Shown here in pieces: positions 19,079-27,279 of a DNA stretch of 64,000 nt. This DNA comes from CAVOHU01 sp963817885 (GTDB taxonomy: Bacteria; Acidobacteriota; Vicinamibacteria; Vicinamibacterales; JAKQTR01). The notes beneath the pieces are model-generated. The model was not told the origin of the DNA, did not search any database, and was given only the letters and a program-made list of their open reading frames with translations. The translations under genes and the position numbers were made by a program. The DNA lies in contig CAWFQE010000002.1 of the NCBI GenBank assembly GCA_963817885.1, forward strand, positions 1,302,001 through 1,366,000, in the 5' to 3' direction. Within the stretch, counting starts at the first letter, position 1; the number at the start of each line of letters is the position of its first letter.

Positions 19079-21211
19079 ATGGCATCCTCGATTACGCTGC
19101 CTCCTGCTCCCGCTCCACCCGCCTCGCCCGTCGACGAGGCGAGCCTGATTCCGAAGAAGCTCGTCCGGGCACGGCCGCTGTTCGATCCGGAGATTCTCCG
19201 CCGTGCGTTCTGGGATTCGGTCCTGAAACTGAATCCCGTCACGCTGATGAAGAATCCGGTGATCTTCGTCGTCGAGGTCGGCGCCGCGCTGGTGCTGGTG
19301 TTCCTTGTTCGCGACATCGCGACCGGCGCCGGCGGGATCGGATTCGAGCTGCAGATCGATCTCTGGCTCTGGTTCACGGTGCTGTTCGCGACCTTCGCCG
19401 AGGCGATGGCTGAGGCCCGCGGCAAGGCGCAGGCCGAATCGCTGCGCAGGACCAGGACCGACACGATGGCCAATCGCGTCGGCGAGAGCGGCCGGATCGA
19501 GCAGGTGTCGTCGTCGAAGCTGCGGGCCGGCGATGTCGTGGTCTGCAGCGCGGGCGAGGTCATTCCCGGAGACGGCGAGGTCATCGAAGGGATTGCGACG
19601 GTCGACGAATCGGTGATCACCGGGGAGAGCGCGCCGGTGATCCGCGAGTCGGGCGGTGATCGCAGCGCCGTGACGGGCGGCACGCGGGTGCTCTCCGATC
19701 ACGTCAGGATCAGGATCACCTCGAATCCCGGCGAGACGTTCCTGGATCGGATGATCGCGCTGGTCGAGGGCGCCGAGCGACAGAAGACGCCGAACGAAAT
19801 CGCGTTGAACATCATGATCGCCGGATTGACGATCATCTTCATCCTGGCCGTGGCGACGCTCGTGCCGTACGCGATCTACAGCGTCAACTCGGCTGGCGTC
19901 GGCAAGGCGCCGACCATTGCCGTCTACGTGGCGCTGCTGGTCTGCCTGATCCCGACGACGATCGGCGGGCTGCTCTCCGCCATCGGCATCGCGGGCATGG
20001 ACCGCGTGATGCAGCACAACGTGCTGGCGATGAGCGGCAAGGCGGTGGAGGCGGCCGGCGACGTGAACACGCTGCTGCTGGACAAGACCGGCACCATCAC
20101 GCTCGGCAGCCGACAGGCCGTGGCCTTCGTGCCGGCGTCCGGCGTGACCGAACGGCAGATTGCGGATGCCGCTCAGCTGTCGAGCCTGGCGGATGAGACA
20201 CCGGAAGGGCGGTCGATCGTCGTCCTCGCCAAGGAGAAGTACGGCCTGCGCGGCCGGGAGGTGGCCGCACAGGACGCGAAGTTCATCCCGTTCTCGGCTT
20301 ACACGAAGATGAGCGGCGTGGACATCGAGGGCCGTCAGCTCAGAAAAGGCGCAACCGACGCGATCGTGACGTTCGTGAAGCAACAAGGCGGGCGAATCCC
20401 GGTGGAGGTGACCGATCTGTCCGACAAGATCTCCCGGACGGGTGGCACGCCGCTGGCGGTCGCCGACGGTTCGAGGCTGCTCGGCATCATCCACCTCAAA
20501 GACATCGTCAAGTTGGGCATGAAGGAGCGCATCGCGCAGCTTCGGGCGATGGGCATTCGCTCAGTCATGGTGACCGGGGACAATCCCCTGACGGCAGCCG
20601 CCATCGCCTCCGAAGCGGGTGTAGACGATTTTCTCGCTCAGGCGACGCCGAAGGACAAGCTCGAGTACATCAGGAAGGAGCAGGCGGGCGGACGCATGAT
20701 CGCGATGACCGGCGATGGCACCAACGACGCTCCGGCGCTCGCGCAGGCCGATGTCGGCCTGGCCATGAACACCGGCACCACGGCGGCCCGCGAAGCCGGC
20801 AACATGGTGGACCTCGACAGCAACCCGACGAAGCTCATCGAGGTCGTCGCCATCGGCAAGCAACTGCTCATCACCCGCGGCGCCCTGACGACGTTTTCGA
20901 TCATGAACGACGTGTCGAAGTACTTCGCGATCATCCCGGCGATGTTCATGGTCACGTACCCGGCGCTGAACCGGCTCAACATCATGTTCCTCCGCACGCC
21001 CGAAAGCGCCGTCCTATCGGCCGTGATCTTCAATGCGTTGGTGATCGTGGCCCTGGTGCCGCTCGCGCTTCGAGGGGTCAGATACCGGCCGCAGAGCGCG
21101 GCGCAGATGCTCCGCCGCAACCTCCTGATCTATGGGGTCGGCGGCCTGGTCGCCCCCTTTCCGTGCATCTGGGCCATCGATCGGATACTCGGCCTGCTCC
21201 ATCTGGCCTAG
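19079..21211 (+). CDS. kdpB: KdpB, ATP-hydrolysing subunit of the Kdp ATPase
   Basis: This intact P-type ATPase subunit of about 710 residues hydrolyses ATP to drive potassium uptake through KdpA. Visible motifs are the phosphorylation site DKTGTITLG, the actuator loop ITGESAPVIRESG, the nucleotide-domain stretch KFIPFSAYTKMSGVD, the hinge TGDNPLTAAAIA and GDGTNDAPALAQADVGLAMN. The ATG at 19079 has a GGAG seven bases upstream; a GTG one codon earlier is possible. It begins just after the kdpA stop. It is undamaged although its neighbours on both sides carry frame breaks. Confidence 0.96.
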   Translation: MASSITLPPAPAPPASPVDEASLIPKKLVRARPLFDPEILRRAFWDSVLKLNPVTLMKNPVIFVVEVGAALVLVFLVRDIATGAGGIGFELQIDLWLWFTVLFATFAEAMAEARGKAQAESLRRTRTDTMANRVGESGRIEQVSSSKLRAGDVVVCSAGEVIPGDGEVIEGIATVDESVITGESAPVIRESGGDRSAVTGGTRVLSDHVRIRITSNPGETFLDRMIALVEGAERQKTPNEIALNIMIAGLTIIFILAVATLVPYAIYSVNSAGVGKAPTIAVYVALLVCLIPTTIGGLLSAIGIAGMDRVMQHNVLAMSGKAVEAAGDVNTLLLDKTGTITLGSRQAVAFVPASGVTERQIADAAQLSSLADETPEGRSIVVLAKEKYGLRGREVAAQDAKFIPFSAYTKMSGVDIEGRQLRKGATDAIVTFVKQQGGRIPVEVTDLSDKISRTGGTPLAVADGSRLLGIIHLKDIVKLGMKERIAQLRAMGIRSVMVTGDNPLTAAAIASEAGVDDFLAQATPKDKLEYIRKEQAGGRMIAMTGDGTNDAPALAQADVGLAMNTGTTAAREAGNMVDLDSNPTKLIEVVAIGKQLLITRGALTTFSIMNDVSKYFAIIPAMFMVTYPALNRLNIMFLRTPESAVLSAVIFNALVIVALVPLALRGVRYRPQSAAQMLRRNLLIYGVGGLVAPFPCIWAIDRILGLLHLA

Positions 21212-21220
21212 GAGAGCGAC

Positions 21221-21959
21221 GTGTTCAAGGAACTCACACGTGGATTCATGATGATGCTGGTCATGACGCTGCTGACCGGCGTCGTCTACCCGGTTGTCAT
21301 CACGGGCATCGCTCAGGTCCTCTTTCGTGATCAGGCCAACGGCAGCCTGATTGTGTCGAACGGGCAGGTGATTGGCTCTCGGCTCATCGGGCAGATCATT
21401 CACCAGACCCGAGTACTTCCGGCCGCGACCGTCTGCGGCCGGCACCGGATACGATCCAACGGCGACGTCGGGCTCGAACCTCGGACCGACCAGCGCAAAA
21501 CTGATCAACGGGACGACGAAGACCGACGACAAGAACCACGAGGTCGTCGACTTCGACGGCATCAAAGATCGCATCGTCCACTACTGCCTCGACAACAACA
21601 TCCCCTACGACTCTTCGATGCCTCTCGAGTCCTTCACAGACGTTCAGGGCAATCTCGACGACGTCAAGCTCGTCAAGGCGTTCAACGACGAGAGGACCCC
21701 GCTGCGATTCACTCCGAAGGTGTCCATTCCCTCCGACGCAGTGACAGCCTCGGGCTCGGGCCTGGACCCGCATATCAGTCCCGCCAACGCCTGGATCCAG
21801 GCGGCTCGCGTCGCCAGGACTCGCCATGTGTCGGTGGATCAGGTCCAAGGGTTGATCGCGCAGCACACCACCGGACGCTCGCTTGGTTTCCTTGGCGAAC
21901 CGGGTGTGAACGTCCTCGAACTCAATCTGGCACTGGACCAGCAGTTTCCGCGCAGGTAA
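21221..21959 (+). CDS. kdpC: KdpC subunit of the Kdp ATPase (one frameshift)
   Basis: A single N-terminal transmembrane helix (MMMLVMTLLTGVVYPVVITG) and the conserved stretches FRDQANGSLI, IGSRLIGQ, FRPRPSAAGTGYDP and ASGSGLDPHISPANAWIQAARVA identify KdpC, which helps ATP binding by KdpB. The final LGEPGVNVLELNLALD is also typical. The frame changes once near 21402. Between SGSNLGP and the SGSGLDP motif there is a long acidic insert, making it about 245 residues against roughly 190 in Escherichia coli; longer forms are known in other phyla. Confidence 0.88.
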
Positions 21960-22092
21960 CCGGACAAGGTGGCGTTGAACCCCGCCCGCAGGCAACCGAC
22001 CTCGGTACCGCGTTGCGCGCCGGTCTCTGATGTTGGATTCTGCGGGATGGCCGGTTCTCGTCGGGTACAATCGTCGCCGGAAGCACTCGACG

Positions 22093-23168
22093 ATGATGGT
22101 TGACGACAATGATCGCCCGGTTCACCAAGACCCAGAAACGTTGCTCGAGCAGATCGAGGCGGCGGAACGAGCCGAACACCTCGGCCAGCTGAAGATCTTC
22201 CTCGGCTACGCCTCCGGCGTCGGCAAGTCGTTCAGGCTTCTTCGACGAGGGTCGCCGCCGCCACGAGCGCGGCGAGGACGTGGTTGTGGCCGCCGCTCAA
22301 GCTGATTCAACCCCCGAGGTCGCGCAGGTGCTGCGGACGCTCGAGAACATTCCGACGATGGACGTCGCAGGAGCGCCCGTCATCGACGTGCCCGCGATCC
22401 TCTCGCGTCGCCCGCAGGTCTGCCTGATCGATGGCCTGGCGTACGACAATCCCCCCGGGAGCCGACACCAGAAGCGATGCGAGGACGTCGAGGAGCTGCT
22501 CGAAGCGGGAATCTCCGTCATTACGTCGATCAATCTCGAGTACATCGCCGAGCAGCAGGAATTCGTTCGCGACATCCTCGGCACGACGAGGACCGAGACC
22601 GTCCCGCAGGACTTCATCTACCGCGCCGACGAGGTCGTCGTCGTCGATGCGCCGCCGGAGGCCGACGCGGGGATCGAGGCGCAGCAGCTGTCGCAGCTTC
22701 GACAACGCGCCCTGCTGCTCACGGCGGACGTCGTCGATCACCAGCTCGAGGAGTATCTGCAGGCTCCACGGCATCAAGTCTTCCTGGGGGACGCAGGAGC
22801 GAATTCTCGTCTGCATGACGCCGCGGGCGAATGCCGCCAGGATGCTGGCCAGCGGCCGGCGGAACGTCGATCGGTTTCACGGCGAACTCTTCGCCATCTA
22901 CGTGATGCAGGACAATCTGACGCCCGAGGATCGCATGGCGCTCGAGCGAAACGCCACGCTCGCCCGCGCACAACAGGCGCACGTCGAGATACTGGAAGGC
23001 AAGGACGCGATCGAAGACGATTCTCGAGTTCGCACGGGAACACGGCATCACCCAGATCTTCGTCGGTCACAACCTCCGCCGCACCTGGCGCACCCGCCTG
23101 GGCGGCACACCGCTCGATCGCTTGATCGAGACGCGGAAGGCATTGACGTGCGGGTGTTCCCGCAGTGA
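22093..23168 (+). CDS. Stand-alone KdpD N-terminal sensor/USP domain protein, first copy, diverged (frameshifted)
   Basis: The frames together read LKIFLGYASGVGKSFR (Walker A), VCLIDGLAYDNPPGS, EDVEELLEAGISVITSINLE and DFIYRADEVVVVDAPPEA, then a USP-like domain ending in THGITQIFVGHN-type sequence and VRVFPQ. This is the KdpD N-terminal cytoplasmic region without any kinase. Where KdpD normally has VDELAHTN, this copy has IDGLAYDN, so the acidic and histidine positions are changed. Breaks occur near 22240, 22770, 23020 and 23140. It lies downstream of kdpC and just before a second, better conserved copy. A modulatory role towards the separate kinase is inferred. Confidence 0.75.
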
Positions 23169-23172
23169 CCGG

Positions 23173-24296
23173 ATGACTGAAGCAAGGACACGCGGCCGGC
23201 TGAAGGTGTTCCTGGGCTACGCCGCGGGCGTCGGCAAGACCTACCAGATGCTCACCGAAGCCCACGAGCTGAAGGCCGAGAGGCGTGGACATCGTCATCG
23301 GCTACTTCGAGCCGCACGGCCGGAAGGAGACGATTGCGCTCAGCGACGGGTCTGGAGACGGTGCCGAGGGCCGTGCTCGAATACCGGGGCGCGCGGTTCG
23401 AGGAGATGGACACCGACGCCATTCTTCGACGACGGCCACAGGTCGCCGTCGTCGACGAGTTCCCGCACACGAACGTGCCGGGATCGGCTCGACTCAAACG
23501 CTGGGAGGACGTTCACGTCCTGCTCGATGCGGGCATCGACGTGCTGACGACGATGAACGTGCAGCACCTCGAGAGCCTGAACGATCAGATCTGGCAAAGC
23601 ACCGGCGTCCGGGTGCGGGAAACGATCCCTGACTGGGTGCTCAAGCAGGCCGACGAAGTCGTGATGGTCGATCTCACGCCCCGGGCGTTGCTCAACCGGC
23701 TGGCGCGCGGCGTCGTGTACCCGCCGGAACGCGCCGGCGCCGCGTTGCGGAACTTCTTCAAAGAATCGACGCTTGTCGCCCTGCGCGAGCTGGCCATGCG
23801 TCAGGCGGCGTATGCGATCGAAAGCCGGCTTCCCAGCGAAGAGTCCGCAGCCGCTGGCAGCGCATCAGACGCGCCGTCGCAGGCCCGCGAACGGGTGGTG
23901 CTCCTGGTCGGGACGGACCCATCGAGCGCGGCGTTAATCCGCCGCGGGCGGCGCGTCGCCGACTACCTCCAGGCCGACTGTTTCGCCGTGTTCGTAACGA
24001 GCCAGCCGGATCTTCGTGACCTCGCGGGCCACAAGCGCGAGAGCCTTGAGCGCCACCTCGACTTTGCCCGCGGCCTGCAAATCGAGACCCGGATTCTCCA
24101 GGGAACCGACATCGCCGAGACACTGGTGAATTTCGCTCGGATCCATGGCGCGACCCAGATATTCGTGACGCGCGGACAGTCGAACGCGTTGCGCTCCTGG
24201 TTTGCCTCGGCGTTCGTGCAGCGCATCGTGAATCTCGCACGCGACATGCAAGTCACCGTCGTCGCGGATCGCTCGACCCGACACGTGGCCGGTTGA
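23173..24296 (+). CDS. Stand-alone KdpD N-terminal sensor/USP domain protein, second copy (frameshifted)
   Basis: It starts four bases after the first copy. It reads RLKVFLGYAAGVGKTYQML (Walker A), VDIVIGYFEPHGRKET, RRPQVAVVDEFPHTNVPGSA (Walker B), GIDVLTTMNVQHLESLND, and VRETIPDWVLKQADEVVMVD. A USP-like domain follows (RVVLLVGTDPSSAALIRRG, then ATQIFVTRGQ). These are the canonical KdpD sensor motifs, and the protein ends without a transmembrane or kinase domain. Together with the kinase at 14163-15579 it would rebuild a full KdpD in two polypeptides. Breaks lie near 23285 and 23350; the rest is intact. Confidence 0.82.
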
Positions 24297-24363
24297 GAGG
24301 TGCGGATCGTCCGCGGTCGTCCGCTCAACGACACAGCTGCCACGACGGCGACACCCGCTCGGC

Positions 24364-27081
24364 CTATTTCTTCCCGGGCCCAAGCTCGGCCGGCGACACC
24401 GGCACCTTGCCGAGGTTCACCATGTTCGCCAGCAGCTCGTAGGCGCCAGGCGTGCCGGCCAGGACCTGCCTCCACAGTCCGAGGCCGACATACAGCCACC
24501 GCCCCTTGCCGGCGATCGCCTCGACCAGCGCGCCCTTCTTGATGCCCTTGTTGTATTCGAACGGCTCGTCGATTTGCAGCAGGTCGACGTACTTGGGGTC
24601 CTTCTCGCCGAGGAAATACAGCCCGCGCTCCTGGACCCATCCCTTCCAGGTGGCGTCGGTCACCTTGTTGGGCAGGTTGAACACCGGGTTGCCTGGAACG
24701 AGCACGGTCACTGGCGCATTCTCGTCGGTGGCCCGGCTCGTGCTGACCTTGGCCGGGTAGGGTCCGTACTGCGCCTCGTTGAACTCCATCTTGTTGTATT
24801 GAACGATCACCGTTCCGCCGGCCTCCGCATAGTCCAGCAGCCGCCGGTTGTACGCCCGCAAATCCTGTCGCCGTTCGTACGCGCGGATCCCGAGGAAGAT
24901 GACCTGGTACTTCGACAGGTCGCCCCAGGCCAGCTCGTCTGAGTCAATCAGGGTGACCTTCGCGCCGATCTCCTCGAGCGCATCGGGCATCACGTCGCCC
25001 ACACCCATGATGTAGCCCACGTTGACGTTGGGCGTCGTCTTCACGCTCTGCACCTTGAAGACGGAGGCGGCGTCGTGCAGCACGTGGTGCCGCTGGATGT
25101 GCGGGTACTCGACGACCTGGTAGCCGCGGTCGAAGGTCATTCCCGGCGCGGAGGGCGAGGTCACCGATGCTTTGAGCGTGTAGTCGCCAGGGGGCAGCGT
25201 CGCCGGCATCTTCACCGTGAATCGCACCGTCCGGGCCTCGTCCTCGTGGCCGAACGACACGGTCGAGGTGGCCGGGGAGATCTGCCACCCGTCAGGCGCG
25301 GCCAGGGTCACCGACGCGCCGGCCTGCGACTTGGTGCCGTTGATGATCGTCACGAACACGGTGCGGACCTGGCCCGCGTCAGGTTTCGCCGCCGCCGCAG
25401 CCCGCGCGGCCGGCGCCGGAACGATGGCCATCTCCGGGTTGACGCGCACCGCGAAGGTGGGCACGACGTGGATCTCCATCCGCTTCTCACCGGTGAAGAT
25501 GTCGGTCGTATAGCGGTACATCACGGGGGTATCCGCGGTGATTTCCGTATTGCCGAACTTCAGGCGCACGGCCGCGCGGAATGGCGTCGGCGCAAACGGG
25601 ACGCCAAAGGGGACATCGGGATCGAAGGTCGATCGGTAGGTGTTCTTCGCCGTGTGCCAGTAAGGTGCCGTCAGCTTCGCGCCCGGCGGCACACTCACCT
25701 CGGATACGCAGTCGTAGATGGCGTCCTTCGCGAGCGTCGCGGGCTTGCAGGAACCGCCGCTGGTGAATCCCTCGATCGTGACGCCGGAGACGGTGGCATC
25801 GGCGGGGCCGTGGTTGACCGCGATCACGGTGACTTTCACCGGCTGTCCCCCATACACGAGCCCGTCATCAGAAATCACCTCGATCGACACGGCGTGGGCC
25901 AGCAGTGCCGCTGCCTCGAAGTCCTTCTGGTTGATCGCCAGCCGGGAATCGATGTCGTAGCGCGCCTGTTCCGATAGCCCGAGCGACGGCAGCTGGTCGC
26001 GCAGCGATCGCACGGCCGTCAACCCGGCGAGGATCGCGGGAATGGTCGCGCTGTCGCCTTCGGTGGCAAATGCCTTCAGGGCCCGCGATGCCTGATCCGC
26101 TATCGCCGACACGCCCGCCGTCAGGCCCTGCGGCGGGTTGGGCCCCGCCATCGCCACGAGCGCCCCGAGCGTGGTGTCGACGCCATCGAACAGCCCGGTC
26201 TCCGTCTTGTCCATTTCCCCGGGGATGACGGAGTCAGCCAGGTGATACTGAACGGCTGAGGGGCCCGGCAACGGAAGGAACTGGCCCATGCCCTGGCACT
26301 TGTGCATCGTGCGGGCCTCGGCCCCGATGTCGGCATACGTGCGTCCGAGCAGCGGGTCGTACACGTTCGAATCGACGCTGACGACCTTCATTCCGGGCGG
26401 CGGCTGCACGTAGGGCGCGAAGCCTTCCATGAAGTACAGCTTCTTCGCTTGCCACGGCCGCAGGCCTTCCTTCATCTGCTCCGGATACCTGTTCGGATCG
26501 GCGGCTGCCCGGAACGCCTCCTGTGTCAGGATGGCGGATGCCTGATGATGCTGTCCCCCGCCGGTGCCGTCGGGACGCATCGCCGTGATGACGTCCGGGC
26601 GGATCATCCGGATCATGCGGACTGCGTCACCGAGCACCTCGTCCTTTCCCCACTTCTGAAACGTTTCGTCGACGCTGAACGAAAAGCCGAAATCGACGGC
26701 GCGCCCGAAGTACTGTTCCGCGCCGTCGTACCGATGGACGGCCATCAGTTCCGCGGTGCGGACCACCGCCAGGTCCTCGAACAACTCGGGCCCGATTTCG
26801 TTCTGGCCGCCGTTGCCGCGAGTCATCGTGAACAGCACGGTCCGCATCCCTTCGCCGCGGCTCAGCCACGCCAGCAAGCCGTTGTTCTCATCGTCGGGGT
26901 GGGCGGTCGTCTGCAGGAAGGTGGCGACGGTGTTGAGCTTCCTGAGCGCGAGGCCGAGTGCCGCATGCCCGGTGTCCTGGGCCACGAGCCGGTTCTGCGC
27001 CGCGAGAGAACCGTTGAGCGGGATGAAGAGCGCGACTCCGAGCGCGATGCCCGTCATCGAAGTCAGCACGAATCGTTTCAT
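24364..27081 (-). CDS. Exported PIG-L family deacetylase with C-terminal accessory domains
   Basis: This protein of about 905 residues has a signal peptide (MKRFVLTSMTGIALGVALFI). The PIG-L/LmbE zinc-deacetylase motif AHPDDE is in FLQTTAHPDDENNGLLAWLS, with the second metal site near GGGQHHQAS. The central part holds beta-sandwich (NEW3-like) domains. The C-terminus resembles a glutamine-amidotransferase-like fold (YQVIFLGIRAYERRQDLRAYN, GGTVIVQYN). Related enzymes remove N-acetyl groups from sugars or glycoconjugates; the substrate is unknown. The start at 27081 is chosen because it opens the signal peptide. It follows the Oar-like receptor closely and may share its nutrient-uptake role. Confidence 0.85.
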   Translation of the reverse strand: MKRFVLTSMTGIALGVALFIPLNGSLAAQNRLVAQDTGHAALGLALRKLNTVATFLQTTAHPDDENNGLLAWLSRGEGMRTVLFTMTRGNGGQNEIGPELFEDLAVVRTAELMAVHRYDGAEQYFGRAVDFGFSFSVDETFQKWGKDEVLGDAVRMIRMIRPDVITAMRPDGTGGGQHHQASAILTQEAFRAAADPNRYPEQMKEGLRPWQAKKLYFMEGFAPYVQPPPGMKVVSVDSNVYDPLLGRTYADIGAEARTMHKCQGMGQFLPLPGPSAVQYHLADSVIPGEMDKTETGLFDGVDTTLGALVAMAGPNPPQGLTAGVSAIADQASRALKAFATEGDSATIPAILAGLTAVRSLRDQLPSLGLSEQARYDIDSRLAINQKDFEAAALLAHAVSIEVISDDGLVYGGQPVKVTVIAVNHGPADATVSGVTIEGFTSGGSCKPATLAKDAIYDCVSEVSVPPGAKLTAPYWHTAKNTYRSTFDPDVPFGVPFAPTPFRAAVRLKFGNTEITADTPVMYRYTTDIFTGEKRMEIHVVPTFAVRVNPEMAIVPAPAARAAAAAKPDAGQVRTVFVTIINGTKSQAGASVTLAAPDGWQISPATSTVSFGHEDEARTVRFTVKMPATLPPGDYTLKASVTSPSAPGMTFDRGYQVVEYPHIQRHHVLHDAASVFKVQSVKTTPNVNVGYIMGVGDVMPDALEEIGAKVTLIDSDELAWGDLSKYQVIFLGIRAYERRQDLRAYNRRLLDYAEAGGTVIVQYNKMEFNEAQYGPYPAKVSTSRATDENAPVTVLVPGNPVFNLPNKVTDATWKGWVQERGLYFLGEKDPKYVDLLQIDEPFEYNKGIKKGALVEAIAGKGRWLYVGLGLWRQVLAGTPGAYELLANMVNLGKVPVSPAELGPGKK

Positions 27082-27206
27082 GGTCGGCCTTGAATGGATC
27101 GTGCAGGCGTTGGGCGCCGTCGGAGCCGGGGCCTGGGGCCCGGCCTCCACGCAGCAATCGGAGCGGACGCAAACCGTCATGCGTGACACGGCCGCGAGCC
27201 CGTCAA

Positions 27207-27279
27207 GCCTCTAGCCCCACAGCCTCTAGCCCCTAGCCCCTAGCCTCTAGCCCCTAGCCCCTAGCCCCTAGCCCCTAGA
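27207..27279. repeat. Heptamer tandem repeat, unit TAGCCCC (GGGGCTA on the minus strand)
   Basis: About ten units of CTAGCCC/CTCTAGC lie between the TonB-dependent receptor and the PIG-L gene. The receptor's TAG stop is the first TAG of the tract read on the minus strand. The unit is the same as in the tract at 915-1140, on the opposite strand. Confidence 0.9.
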
